44,641 bases of DNA from an uncultured Ruminococcus sp. (GCA_902776975.1 CACYSI010000005.1:42054-86694); one strand, 5' to 3'; shown: positions 5,872 to 14,442, counted from the stretch's first letter. Notes: generated by a model from the sequence alone, not told the origin. A program made the numbers and translations.

Positions 5872-8748
5872 TTATTCCGCGATCAGCTTGCCGTCTGCGT
5901 CAAAGCTGTATGAGCCTGCTTCGATCAGGCCGTTTGTCTTAGCCTCGGGAACATTGATCTTACCGTTCTTGTATATAGAGCCGTCAGTTCTGACAAAGTA
6001 GAAGTCACCGTCGATCTCTATGATACCCTTGCCTAACTGAACTACACCGTTCTCATAGTAGTATCCGTTAACGATACCGTCAGTGAGCATCTTACCTGTT
6101 TCGTCAAACTCATAATAGCCGGGGGCGACTAAGCCGTTCGACTTAGCTGCGGAAACGCCCAATTTTCTGGACTTAGCAACAGTGCCGTCATTCATAACGA
6201 AATAGAGACCGCCCTTGTACTGTACAACACCGGCGCCTAAGATAACAACGCCGTCACGGAAGTAATAGCCCTTGGAGCCAAAGATACCGGTGATATCCAG
6301 CTTACCGTTCTCATCAGAGTTATAATAGCCGGGTTCGATCAAGCCGTTTGTCTTAGCTTCGGAAATACCGAGTCTCTTAGCATTGACAGCTACGGAACCG
6401 TCCTTCTGGACAAAGTAGTAACCGCTATTGATCTGTACAACGCCTACGCCTCTGGCGATCTTGCCCTTCTCATAGTAATATCCGTTAACGATAGTACCGC
6501 TGTTGACCATCTTACCTTCGTCATCAAATACATATGTACCTGCGGGAAGCAAACCGTTCGCCTTAGCTTCGGTAACATTCAGCTTGCCGCCGGTAAATAC
6601 GGAACCGTCAGACCTTACATAATAGTAATTGTCTTCATACTCGATCAGACCCGCGTTCTTAACGATCTCGCCGTCAACGTAGTATTTACCGTCAACGATT
6701 GCGATAGTGTGTTCAACGGGCTCGGTTGAAGGCTCGGTTGAAGGCTCGGTTTCGGGCTCTGTTACGGGCTCTGTTACGGGAGCAACAAACTCAGCAACAT
6801 AGATGCAGTTGTAGAACCAGCCCTCACCGCCGTTATAGCCGGGACGGAAGTAAATGGTGTACATGCCGTCGTGATCGATCTCGCCGTTCTCGCCGTAGTT
6901 GTTGCCCATGCCATCGGGATACCATGCCTGATCGCCGCCCTGGATGCTGCCGTTGAGACGGACTACCTTGAACATAGATGTAGTTGTGAGAGCAAGACCC
7001 TCGAACATATACTCGTCATCCTCAGATGCATCGTTCTTAGTGAGAGCGTAATCCTCGTTGATCTGCCAGTTGGTCATGCCGCCTACGATGTAGTAGGTAG
7101 GACCGCCTACAACAGGCTCTGAAGAGGGCTCTGAAGAGGGCTCAGCGCTGTACTCATAGAAGCCAACGTTGTAGTGACCTTCGCCGTCCTGAGTGTCGAG
7201 GCAGTATACGCCGCAGCCGCCGGCTACAGCGTCAGCTACAGCGATGTTAGCTGTCTGACCGCCGTTGCCGCCATCATTGAAGATAACATGGTCATATGTA
7301 GCAGTGTTGATAGTAGCGCTGTAGATAGCCTCGCCGTAGTCGTTGTCTTTTACATAAGTAGCAGCAACGCCGGGCCACTCTGTAGAAGCGCCGTCTTCTT
7401 TCCACATATGAGCTTTAACTTCGCCCCAACCCTTGTTGTTGGTGAAGTACAGTGTAACCTCTTCGCCTACAACGGGAGCAGTTGTCTCGGGAGCGGTTGT
7501 CTCGGGAGCGGTTGAAGGAGCCTGTGTCTCGGGCTCGGAAGCGGGCTCTTCAGAAGCAGTTACGAAGATGCAGCTGTAGAACCAATCCTCGCCGCCGTCA
7601 TAGTTGGGACGGAAGTAAATGTCATAGGTTCCTGCTTCGTGGATCACACAGTCGTTATCAGCGCCGTCGGGATACCATGTTGTGTTTCCGCCCTGGATGC
7701 TTCCGTTGTAGCCGATTACCTTGAAGCCCTGTTCAGACTCGAAAGCAAGACCGTGGAAATAGTACTCGTCATCTTCAGTAGCACTGTTCTTTGTAAGAGC
7801 GTAATCCTCGTTGATCTGCCATTCGTTCATGTCGCCTACGATGTAGTAGGTTGTGCCGCCTATGATAGGAGCCTCGGAAGCGGGAGCAGTTGTCTCGGGA
7901 GCAGTTGTCTCGGGCGCGGTTGAAGGAGCAGTTGTCTCGGGCTCGGTTACTGTGTACTCGACAACCTTGTAATGGCCTACTTCATCCGTCTCGTCTTCGG
8001 TATACCAGCCCTTACCGTCAGCGATACCTGTTTTGATATCTACGGTCTGGTTGCCGTTGGCGTTGAAGATGATGCCTTCAACATCAGCGGGGATAGTAGC
8101 GGAGTAAACCTTCTGGCCGAAGTCATTGCTTTCCTGGTATACAGTCATAGCGGGGCCGGGCCAATCGGAACCGCCGTTCCAGTAATAGATGTTAGCAGCG
8201 CCCCAATTCAGAGCATCAGTGAAGTATACTGTGATGGTGTCAGCAACAGGAGCCTCTGATGCGGGAGCAATTGTGGGAGCCTGTGTCTCGGGAGCAGTTG
8301 TGGGAACCTGTGTCTCGGGAGCAGCAGGAGTCTCGTTGTCATAGTAAGCAAGGTAATTGTCGCCATACTCGAAAACATAGACCGCGTTGGATTCAGCTGT
8401 ATTACCGTCGTCGCCGAACCATGTTTCGCCGATGTGGAACTTGAAGCCTGTAGCGTCAGCGGGGATAGTAGCCTCAAACATGTTGTAGGTCTTCTCTTCG
8501 CCCTGCCAGTAATCCTGTCCAACGGATTTATCCTTCTGGGTGTTGAGAGCTGTGGCAGCCGCGTCACCGGGTTCGGCGCCGCCCCAATAGTGAACCTCAT
8601 AATCGCCTTGAAGGTCCAGATAATCTACCACGCCGACCGTGATGGTCTTGGTGGCCGTCTCAGCGCCTGCGGAGAGAGGCAGGATCGTAAACATACTTAC
8701 GAGCATGCAAACCGCCAGGATAACCGAAACAAGTTTCTTCATTTGCAT
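5872..8748 (-). CDS. Multimodular starch-binding surface protein (CBM26 modules, repeated novel module, C-terminal repeats)
   Basis: A secreted 958-residue protein with no catalytic domain. Order: signal peptide (1-28); N-terminal beta-module (about 33-140); CBM26-type starch-binding module (171-266, with WGAANIYYWNGGSDWPG); module X (298-398, YYIVGDMNEWQINEDYALTK to DGGEDWFYSCIFV); second CBM26 (429-533); second X (549-654); Thr/Glu/Pro linkers between modules; and four C-terminal repeats of about 70 residues (681-958), each ending like NGLIEPGYY..D.NGKL. The repeats resemble Tyr/Gly-rich cell-wall or glucan-binding repeats. There is no dockerin, cohesin or sortase motif. Starch capture at the cell surface is inferred. 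The ATG at 8748 has AAGGAGG 7 nt upstream. Confidence 0.85.
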   Translation of the reverse strand: MQMKKLVSVILAVCMLVSMFTILPLSAGAETATKTITVGVVDYLDLQGDYEVHYWGGAEPGDAAATALNTQKDKSVGQDYWQGEEKTYNMFEATIPADATGFKFHIGETWFGDDGNTAESNAVYVFEYGDNYLAYYDNETPAAPETQVPTTAPETQAPTIAPASEAPVADTITVYFTDALNWGAANIYYWNGGSDWPGPAMTVYQESNDFGQKVYSATIPADVEGIIFNANGNQTVDIKTGIADGKGWYTEDETDEVGHYKVVEYTVTEPETTAPSTAPETTAPETTAPASEAPIIGGTTYYIVGDMNEWQINEDYALTKNSATEDDEYYFHGLAFESEQGFKVIGYNGSIQGGNTTWYPDGADNDCVIHEAGTYDIYFRPNYDGGEDWFYSCIFVTASEEPASEPETQAPSTAPETTAPETTAPVVGEEVTLYFTNNKGWGEVKAHMWKEDGASTEWPGVAATYVKDNDYGEAIYSATINTATYDHVIFNDGGNGGQTANIAVADAVAGGCGVYCLDTQDGEGHYNVGFYEYSAEPSSEPSSEPVVGGPTYYIVGGMTNWQINEDYALTKNDASEDDEYMFEGLALTTTSMFKVVRLNGSIQGGDQAWYPDGMGNNYGENGEIDHDGMYTIYFRPGYNGGEGWFYNCIYVAEFVAPVTEPVTEPETEPSTEPSTEPVEHTIAIVDGKYYVDGEIVKNAGLIEYEDNYYYVRSDGSVFTGGKLNVTEAKANGLLPAGTYVFDDEGKMVNSGTIVNGYYYEKGKIARGVGVVQINSGYYFVQKDGSVAVNAKRLGISEAKTNGLIEPGYYNSDENGKLDITGIFGSKGYYFRDGVVILGAGVVQYKGGLYFVMNDGTVAKSRKLGVSAAKSNGLVAPGYYEFDETGKMLTDGIVNGYYYENGVVQLGKGIIEIDGDFYFVRTDGSIYKNGKINVPEAKTNGLIEAGSYSFDADGKLIAE

Positions 8749-8826
8749 AAAAATTCCTCCTTTTAGTTTTTCCGCCTTTCCTCCCACTCAGGAACAGCGG
8801 AATTCGTTTGAAAAATAAATCTCGTA

Positions 8827-8850
8827 TCGTATACCTTTTGCGTTATACGA
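8827..8850. repeat. Inverted repeat in the surface-protein leader
   Basis: TCGTATA (8827-8833) faces TATACGA (8844-8850). It lies in the predicted 5' leader of the surface-protein mRNA, about 80 nt before its ATG. It could be an operator or an mRNA hairpin. Confidence 0.35.
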
Positions 8851-8874
8851 AACCTACTTTTTCAATTCAATTCT

Positions 8875-8903
8875 ACCATAATAACAGCGGTTAATCAAGT
8901 CAA
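8875..8903 (-). promoter_or_regulatory. Sigma-A-type promoter of the surface-protein gene
   Basis: On the minus strand TTGACT (8903-8898), a 17-nt spacer and TATGGT (8880-8875). The leader would be about 120 nt. Transcription diverges from the subtilase. Confidence 0.5.
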
Positions 8904-8905
8904 TA

Positions 8906-8923
8906 TTGTAAACATTTTTACAA
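8906..8923. promoter_or_regulatory. Palindrome, candidate operator
   Basis: TTGTAAA-CATT-TTTACAA, perfect 7-bp arms, directly upstream of the -35 box of the surface-protein promoter. Its factor is unknown. Confidence 0.35.
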
Positions 8924-8931
8924 TTGTTTTT

Positions 8932-8946
8932 TGTGCAATTTGCACA
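8932..8946. promoter_or_regulatory. 15-bp palindrome, candidate operator
   Basis: TGTGCAA-T-TTGCACA has perfect 7-bp arms around one base. It lies about 30 bp upstream of the surface-protein -35 box, between two divergent genes for secreted proteins. The half-site resembles those bound by LacI-type sugar regulators, although their usual CG centre is missing. Confidence 0.4.
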
Positions 8947-9047
8947 CTATTGATCATGATGTTTGTTCTATTGTGAAAAAATTATCTAATTTTGGACGCG
9001 ATGTAAACTCTTTTTATAACAAACGAAAACACCGCCGTACAGACGAC

Positions 9048-9076
9048 TTGACTTTGCACGGGATTTCTTCTACAAT
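9048..9076 (+). promoter_or_regulatory. Sigma-A promoter of the dockerin-subtilase gene
   Basis: TTGACT (9048-9053), a 17-nt spacer and TACAAT (9071-9076). The GTG start lies about 35 nt beyond the expected transcription start. Confidence 0.65.
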
Positions 9077-9118
9077 GCAGTTAAAGAAGTATGAAACCAT
9101 TATTTAACGGAGGGCGCT

Positions 9119-10471
9119 GTGAGTATAAATAAGAGGATCGTATCACTGGTACTGGCTTTGACGGCGGCAGTATCCTGCGCCGCGGCGGTGTGCGCAGCCG
9201 ACAGCGGGGACGCAGTATTCGTATCGGAGGCTCTGAGCAGCTATCCGCTCGGACACATGAGCTGGGGCGTGAGCCACATGGGACTCGACAAGCTCCAAAA
9301 GAAGCTCGAAAACAGCGGCAGGTCTCTGCCCGAGGTACGCGTCGCGGTCATCGACTCGGGCATCAATACCTCCAACATTTTTCTCAAGGGCAGATATACC
9401 GACGACGGGTGGAACTTTATCGACAACAATTCAAACGTCAACGACGATCAATACCACGGCACTACGGTCAGCGGGATCATAGCCGACGGCACCTCGTCAA
9501 ACGTCAGGATACTGCCCGTAAAGGTCAACAAAGCCGACGGCACGGGCTATATGAGCGTAGTCAAAAAAGGCATATACTATGCCATAGAGCACGGAGCCGA
9601 CGTCATCAACCTGAGCATCAGCGCCGAGGATCCCAAGCGCTCGATCACCATCCTCGATCAGGCTATCGAGGACGCGGTGGCTCGGGGCATAACGGTAGTC
9701 GTCGCGGCGGGCAACCAAAGCGGAGACATAAGGTACCGTTATCCCGCCAACAAGGATAACGTGCTGACCGTCACGTCCGTTGACAGAAACAACAAGCTCG
9801 GAGAGCACGCCAACACCGGCGATGGAGTGGACTTTGCCCTGCCGGGGGTCTCGGTCACTACGCCCTATAAGCGCGCGATGTTCGTCAGCTCCGGCACATC
9901 CGTTGCGGCTCCTCACGCCGCTGCGGCGGCGGCTCTGCTCAAAACATGGGACAAGAGCCTGACTCAGAGCGAGATCAAGGATATCTTCATCAAATACTCG
10001 GTGGACTTAGGCGATAAGGGCTATGATACCACCTACGGCTGGGGCATGATAGACCTGAGCGACTTTGATATAAACAGCGAGGTCAAGCCGACACATGAGC
10101 CTACTCAACCTGTGACCGAGGCTCCGACCCAAGAGCTGACCGACGCGCCTACGCAAGAACCTACACAGGCTCCGCCCACTGAATCTGATCAACCCGCTAC
10201 ACAGGAGCCTACACAGCCAAATACGGAAGAGACTGTCGAGCCTACTCAAATCACAGTTCTGCTCGGAGACGCCGACAGAGACGGTGAAGTGAACGCGACT
10301 GACGCTGCAACCGTACAAAGAGCGATCGTGAAAATGACAGTACCGAGCCTCGACAAGATTGCCGCTGATACAGACGGCGACGGAGAGCTGACCGTGACCG
10401 ACGCGACCTTCATCCAAAGATGGCTCATCAAGGCGGAGTGTCCCTACGGCATCGGCGAACCGATGGTATAA
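9119..10471 (+). CDS. Secreted subtilisin-like serine peptidase (S8) with C-terminal dockerin
   Basis: A 450-residue exported peptidase. It has a signal peptide (about 1-27), then a subtilase domain with the full triad: Asp79 in VAVIDSG, His113 in QYHGTTVSG, Ser261 in SGTSVAAPH, plus the oxyanion Asn199 in AAGNQSG. A Pro/Thr/Glu linker (about 323-377) leads to a type I dockerin (about 381-441). Its two calcium loops are DADRDGEVNATD and DTDGDGELTVTD, 33 residues apart, each followed by an (I/V)QR helix. GTG is the start, with GGAGG 6-7 nt upstream. It should dock on a cohesin scaffold and cleave proteins in or near that complex. The substrate is unknown. Confidence 0.93.
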   Translation: MSINKRIVSLVLALTAAVSCAAAVCAADSGDAVFVSEALSSYPLGHMSWGVSHMGLDKLQKKLENSGRSLPEVRVAVIDSGINTSNIFLKGRYTDDGWNFIDNNSNVNDDQYHGTTVSGIIADGTSSNVRILPVKVNKADGTGYMSVVKKGIYYAIEHGADVINLSISAEDPKRSITILDQAIEDAVARGITVVVAAGNQSGDIRYRYPANKDNVLTVTSVDRNNKLGEHANTGDGVDFALPGVSVTTPYKRAMFVSSGTSVAAPHAAAAAALLKTWDKSLTQSEIKDIFIKYSVDLGDKGYDTTYGWGMIDLSDFDINSEVKPTHEPTQPVTEAPTQELTDAPTQEPTQAPPTESDQPATQEPTQPNTEETVEPTQITVLLGDADRDGEVNATDAATVQRAIVKMTVPSLDKIAADTDGDGELTVTDATFIQRWLIKAECPYGIGEPMV

Positions 10472-10563
10472 ACGGCAGCATCAATGCAATATAATACTGA
10501 TTCTCAATAAAGCGAATATTTTTATCCACTGACCGCCTACAGCCTGCTATCACCTTAAACAAA

Positions 10564-10598
10564 AAGGATTTGCTGAAGTTCTCCTTTAGCAAATCCTT
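10564..10598 (-). terminator. Terminator at the XRE-regulator stop, possibly bidirectional
   Basis: AAGGATTTGCT and AGCAAATCCTT form an 11-bp perfect stem. On the minus strand it is followed by TTTTTGTTT. The stem touches the stop codon of the regulator, and the subtilase gene converges from the other side. Confidence 0.8.
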
Positions 10599-10936
10599 TA
10601 TTTATGTGTTCTGAGAGTTTTCTTGGTGGTTATTATTATATCCTTGAGCATCTGCTTCTCGCTCGGAGTGCAATCTGACAGCAGCTCGGCGATATCATGA
10701 TCGAGATGAGCGCTCTTTACGGGCAGGCTGTCGGCGAGCAGATCGTCTACACCGATATCCAGAGCGTTGCACAGCTTTATCAGCGTCTTGAGCGAGGGTG
10801 TATGCGTGCCGTTTTCAAGATGCGATATAGAGCTGGTCGCGGTGTCTATCTTCTCCGCCAGCGCCTCTTGAGTCAATCGGTTCTTGAGCCTGAACTGCCT
10901 GAGCCTCTCTCCGAAGCCGTGTTCATCAAACAGCAA
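10598..10936 (-). CDS. XRE-family helix-turn-helix regulator
   Basis: A 112-residue DNA-binding protein. The N-terminal half is a Cro/C1-type HTH: LRQFRLKNRLTQEALAEKI, SISHLENGTHTPSLKTLIKL, then ALDIGVDDLLA. The C-terminal part (about 75-112) is a helical tail, SEKQMLKDIIITTKKTL, that may mediate dimerisation. The start is TTG with AAGGAG 8 nt ahead; no in-frame ATG fits better. It is divergent from the sigma-fusion operon across a 187-nt AT-rich gap containing a TATAAT at 10994, so it may control that operon, itself, or both. Confidence 0.88.
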   Translation of the reverse strand: MLFDEHGFGERLRQFRLKNRLTQEALAEKIDTATSSISHLENGTHTPSLKTLIKLCNALDIGVDDLLADSLPVKSAHLDHDIAELLSDCTPSEKQMLKDIIITTKKTLRTHK

Positions 10937-11123
10937 ATCTTCATCTCCTTCCTCTTAATTCTTTTATACACTTTATTTTACGGCAAAATGTGCTATAATT
11001 TGAATATAGTATCAAGCATTATGTGCTTAATAATAATATTTTTATAAAAATTCAAAAAAATTTCAAATATTTAAAACCTTTTGGACTTCTCTCTCGTCTA
11101 TAGGGCAGAGAGGAGATAAAAAA

Positions 11124-11255
11124 GTGAAAAATAACGATTTTAAGAGCCTCTACAAAAAACTGATAGAATATCACGGACTGTCGCCCAAGAAGGCTAAAGA
11201 GATACTGCGCGGCATACTGACGATACTCAACAAGAACAAGGAGGGCAAAAAATGA
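11124..11255 (+). CDS. 43-residue basic peptide coupled to the sigma fusion
   Basis: GTG start after GAGGAGA, ending in TGA that overlaps the ATG of the sigma fusion (ATGA, 11252-11255). The product is Lys-rich and helical (FKSLYKKLIEYHGLSPKKAK, then EILRGILTILN), with no signal peptide. The clean ribosome-binding site and the 4-base overlap argue that it is translated and coupled to the sigma factor. It may be a small regulator or partner of the sigma protein. I do not recognise the family. Confidence 0.6.
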   Translation: MKNNDFKSLYKKLIEYHGLSPKKAKEILRGILTILNKNKEGKK

Positions 11256-12832
11256 AATGCTATAACTGCTCTTCGCAGATACCGGAAGGTATGAGCGTAT
11301 GTCCCAAGTGCTCAGCCGACCAGGGATTTTCACAGGAGCTGATAGATAAGGCTCGCGTCAACGATCAGGGCGCGATAACGGAGCTGTACAACAAGACCTA
11401 CAGCGGCGTATACCGCACGATAACGGCGCTCGTCAAGGATGAGGACGCGGCTCTCGATATACTGCAGGACAGCTACATCAAGGCTTTCAAAAGCCTCGAT
11501 CAGCTCAAGGACGCCGACAAGTTCAGACCGTGGGTCAAGCGTATAGCTCACAACCGCTGTATAGACTACCTCAGACAGCGCAAGCCGGTGCTCTTTTGCG
11601 GGATGAGCGGCGATGATGAAGATACCGCTGTCGACTTTGAGGACACGAGAGAAGAGAACCTCCCCGAGGTATCTATGGATAAAAAAGAGACCGCGAGGCT
11701 CCTCAGAGAGATACTGAACTCTCTGCCCGAGGATCAGCGGGCGGTGATCTCGATGTTCTACTACGAGGAGATGACGGTCAAAGAGATCTCCCGCGAGCTG
11801 GGAGTGACCGAGAACACGGTCAAAAGCCGTCTGAGCTACGGCAGAAAGAAGATAGAAGCCAAGGTGCTCGAGCTCGAGAAGAAGGGCACAAAGCTCTACG
11901 GATTGTCGCCGATACCGTTCTTGCTGCTGCTGTTCAGACTCAGAGACAGCCGACCCGCCTCGGTACCGAAAAAGGTCACCAAGAAGATCCTTACCGCGGG
12001 AGCGGACAGCGCGGGCAGAGACTTTGGCCCGGAGCTGTATAAGGACTCGAGCTACGCTGTATCCGGCGCGGCAAAGGGCGCGGCGGCAGGCGGAGCGAAA
12101 AAGTCGCTCACGATGAAGATCATAGCCGCGGTAACGGCGGCGTGTCTGCTTACCGGCGGAGCTACGGCGATAGGCTACTTCACCCGCGACGCTAAGCGCG
12201 TAGATACACCGTCGCACTACACGGACGGCAACGGTACGCCGATGGGCGGCATGGGCAAGGCGATAGCCGACAGCGATATGCCTACCGAGTCCACCGAGCC
12301 TGTTTATACGGATGTCCAGAAGCAGGTCGTGCCTCCGTCATCAGCCCCCAAGACGACCGTCTACACCGACCCCGAGGGGATAATATCCTTAGAACTGCCC
12401 GAAGCGTGGAGCGAGCTGACTACGTCGAACGCCTACAGAGAGTTCAATGAGATCATAGGCGTCGAGGGCTACTATATCTCGTTTATATTTGAGCGGACAT
12501 ACGACGGCATGAGATTCACCGGGTATCCCCTGACGCTGGTCGTATATGATGATCCGAGCTATGATCCGGGTGATCCGAACAGCGATCAGACGCAGATAGA
12601 GAGATCGAACATAACTATGCAGACTCTTGTCGCCCGCTCCGACAACTATACCGTAGTCAGACAGTACTCAAACGGCGGCAGAAGTCTATACTACACAACC
12701 AACGAGAGCGAATCGAATATTAAAGTTGACGATCCGTATCAGACCGAGCAGTATCAAAAAGCTCAGCAGGACTACAACAGGCTGCCGGGCTCCGTGACGG
12801 ACATCATAAGCTCGATAGTGATAAACAAGTAA
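11252..12832 (+). CDS. Membrane-tethered sigma factor: zinc ribbon, ECF sigma, transmembrane helix, extracellular domain
   Basis: A 526-residue fusion. Cys3/6/17/20 (CYNC, CPKC) form a zinc ribbon. Sigma-70 region 2 covers about 28-112 (ALDILQDSYIKAFKSL, FRPWVKRIAHNRCIDYLRQR). Region 4 covers about 145-205 (LPEDQRAVISMFYYEEMTVK, then ISRELGVTENTVKSRL). After a Gly/Ala/Lys spacer comes one membrane helix (about 289-309), then an outer part with a Pro/Thr/Ser linker and a folded domain (about 370-526, beginning YTDPEGIISLELP). ECF factors are usually about 180 residues with a separate anti-sigma. Here sensing and promoter recognition appear to share one chain. How sigma would be released is unknown. 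The downstream lipoprotein and small membrane protein may be partners. Confidence 0.88.
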   Translation: MKCYNCSSQIPEGMSVCPKCSADQGFSQELIDKARVNDQGAITELYNKTYSGVYRTITALVKDEDAALDILQDSYIKAFKSLDQLKDADKFRPWVKRIAHNRCIDYLRQRKPVLFCGMSGDDEDTAVDFEDTREENLPEVSMDKKETARLLREILNSLPEDQRAVISMFYYEEMTVKEISRELGVTENTVKSRLSYGRKKIEAKVLELEKKGTKLYGLSPIPFLLLLFRLRDSRPASVPKKVTKKILTAGADSAGRDFGPELYKDSSYAVSGAAKGAAAGGAKKSLTMKIIAAVTAACLLTGGATAIGYFTRDAKRVDTPSHYTDGNGTPMGGMGKAIADSDMPTESTEPVYTDVQKQVVPPSSAPKTTVYTDPEGIISLELPEAWSELTTSNAYREFNEIIGVEGYYISFIFERTYDGMRFTGYPLTLVVYDDPSYDPGDPNSDQTQIERSNITMQTLVARSDNYTVVRQYSNGGRSLYYTTNESESNIKVDDPYQTEQYQKAQQDYNRLPGSVTDIISSIVINK

Positions 12833-12897
12833 ACACAGCGTATACATTTCGCTGAAATATCAAAAATACAAATTATACAAAGGAAAGGGAAAGAACA

Positions 12898-14013
12898 ATG
12901 AAAAGGATAACATCAATCATACTCATACTCGCTATGATACTAACAGCGCTCTCGCTGACCGCCTGCGGCGGAACCTCGCTCGACCTCAAGGACTACACCG
13001 CCGTCACCTTCAAGGGCATAGACGGCAAGGCTAAGGCTGAGATCGTCTTTGACAACGCCGAGTTTGAAAAAGCCTACTCCACCGCCAAAGGAGCGTCAGA
13101 CCCCTTGAGCCAAAAGGCTATCGAGAACGCCGCCAAATTGGCTCCGTTTGAAAGCTCTCTTGAATACGAGGTCACACCGTCCGAGGGCTTATCGAGCGGC
13201 GACGAAGTGACGATCACCTTCAAGTACAGTGAGAGCGCCGCTAAGGACGCGGGGCTGAGTCTCAAGAACACCACATACAAGATGACCGTTGACGAACTGA
13301 CAAAGGCTATCGAGGTCGACGCCTTCGATCCCTCTGTTTTCAACACGGATACCGGTGTCATGATCAGATACGAGGGCAAGGCTCCCGAAGGCTACCTGAC
13401 CATCAGCAACAAGGTAGATAAGAAAGACCCGATATCAAAGGTCAAGTACAAGGCTGAGTCGGACAAGGTCGCCTACGGCGAGAGCATCACCATCACCGCC
13501 AGCCTGCCCAAGGAGATGGAGGATAACGGCTATGTACTCAAGGAAGCTACCTACAGCTATCCCCTCAAGGACGTCGATCACTATCTGACGAGCGCCGACG
13601 AGCTTACAGCCGACAGCAAAAAGGCTCTCAAAACCAAGTATGAGACCATGATAAAGAGCTTGGACACATCACAGTATTACGGACCTGACGGCACATGGTA
13701 CGTTATCATCCCCGGTAAGGTGAGCAACCCCTCGCTCGGCGATATCTACCTGCTGAAGAAGAACGACGGCACCTATGAGAACAAAGCGTTCATATCTGTA
13801 CACGCAGACATAACGGGCGACGGAGACGACCCGAACTGCAATAACAGTATCGCCTATTATACCGTAGAAGATCTTTACATCAAAGCCGACGGTACATTGA
13901 ACTACAGAGCGCAGGAATATATATCAAACTTTTACGCTACCGAAAGCGTAGCCGACAAAGAGTTCTGGAAAGACTACACCGCGAAGTACAACGTTGAGAA
14001 AATAGCTTTTTAA
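12898..14013 (+). CDS. Lipoprotein of unknown function
   Basis: A 371-residue exported lipoprotein. A 22-residue signal ends in the lipobox LTAC (Cys23), so it should be lipid-anchored on the outer face of the membrane. The body is Lys/Asp/Ser-rich with repeated beta-rich segments (ITFKYSESA at about 106-114, ITITASLPKE about 90 residues later), suggesting two Ig-like or similar beta-domains, and a C-terminal domain with GTWYVIIPG. No enzymatic motif is seen. It starts 65 nt after the sigma fusion with AAAGGG upstream, so it is probably cotranscribed. A role as a target or sensor partner of the tethered sigma factor is inference. Confidence 0.8.
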   Translation: MKRITSIILILAMILTALSLTACGGTSLDLKDYTAVTFKGIDGKAKAEIVFDNAEFEKAYSTAKGASDPLSQKAIENAAKLAPFESSLEYEVTPSEGLSSGDEVTITFKYSESAAKDAGLSLKNTTYKMTVDELTKAIEVDAFDPSVFNTDTGVMIRYEGKAPEGYLTISNKVDKKDPISKVKYKAESDKVAYGESITITASLPKEMEDNGYVLKEATYSYPLKDVDHYLTSADELTADSKKALKTKYETMIKSLDTSQYYGPDGTWYVIIPGKVSNPSLGDIYLLKKNDGTYENKAFISVHADITGDGDDPNCNNSIAYYTVEDLYIKADGTLNYRAQEYISNFYATESVADKEFWKDYTAKYNVEKIAF

Positions 14014-14023
14014 GAGGTACGAC

Positions 14024-14344
14024 ATGAATAAGATATTTGACTTTTACGCTAAGCACTGGTCTAAGGTAAAAAACTTCTTCAAAAACCCGGGACAGTGGTT
14101 CAAGGATTACGGCGAGGCGCTCAAACAGCTCGACACAATCGGCAAGATACGCAAGATACTCGGTACCGTGGGCGAGTGGATACTGCTGTACTTCATGCTC
14201 TACGCGGGCTTAGTAGTGGCGGTGGCGGCGGTCATACTGATGGCGTTAGGCGTATTCACCCCGCCTAAGAGGATGACATACTACGAGACCCTGCAAGCAG
14301 AGGAGCGCGAGGAGTACGAGCAGCGCACCGGCAAGCCGTGGTAA
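14024..14344 (+). CDS. Small single-pass membrane protein
   Basis: A 106-residue protein with a basic aromatic N-terminal half (FYAKHWSKVKNFFKNPGQWF), one long hydrophobic stretch (about 51-78) and a charged tail (LQAEEREEYEQRTGKPW). It starts 10 nt after the lipoprotein stop with GAGG upstream, and a strong terminator follows, so it ends the sigma-fusion operon. No family is recognised. Confidence 0.75.
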   Translation: MNKIFDFYAKHWSKVKNFFKNPGQWFKDYGEALKQLDTIGKIRKILGTVGEWILLYFMLYAGLVVAVAAVILMALGVFTPPKRMTYYETLQAEEREEYEQRTGKPW

Positions 14345-14364
14345 CATAATAATAAGATAGCATG

Positions 14365-14397
14365 GGCTGTCACGCTGAACGGCGTGACAGCCTTTTT
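14365..14397 (+). terminator. Terminator of the sigma-fusion operon
   Basis: GGCTGTCACGC (14365-14375) pairs with GCGTGACAGCC (14382-14392), followed by TTTTT. Confidence 0.9.
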
Positions 14398-14442
14398 GCC
14401 GTGTGAACAAGTCATTATGTACAGGTACTTCCGGCTCAAAGA

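Noticed and set aside
6720-8330. Tandem DNA repeats within the surface-protein gene considered as a mobile or CRISPR element
   Set aside because: They encode Thr/Glu/Pro linkers in frame and belong to the protein; at most they may vary in number.
11330-12217. 295-codon minus-strand frame opposite the sigma fusion
   Set aside because: The plus-strand frame carries clear sigma motifs; the antisense product is unrelated to any family I know.
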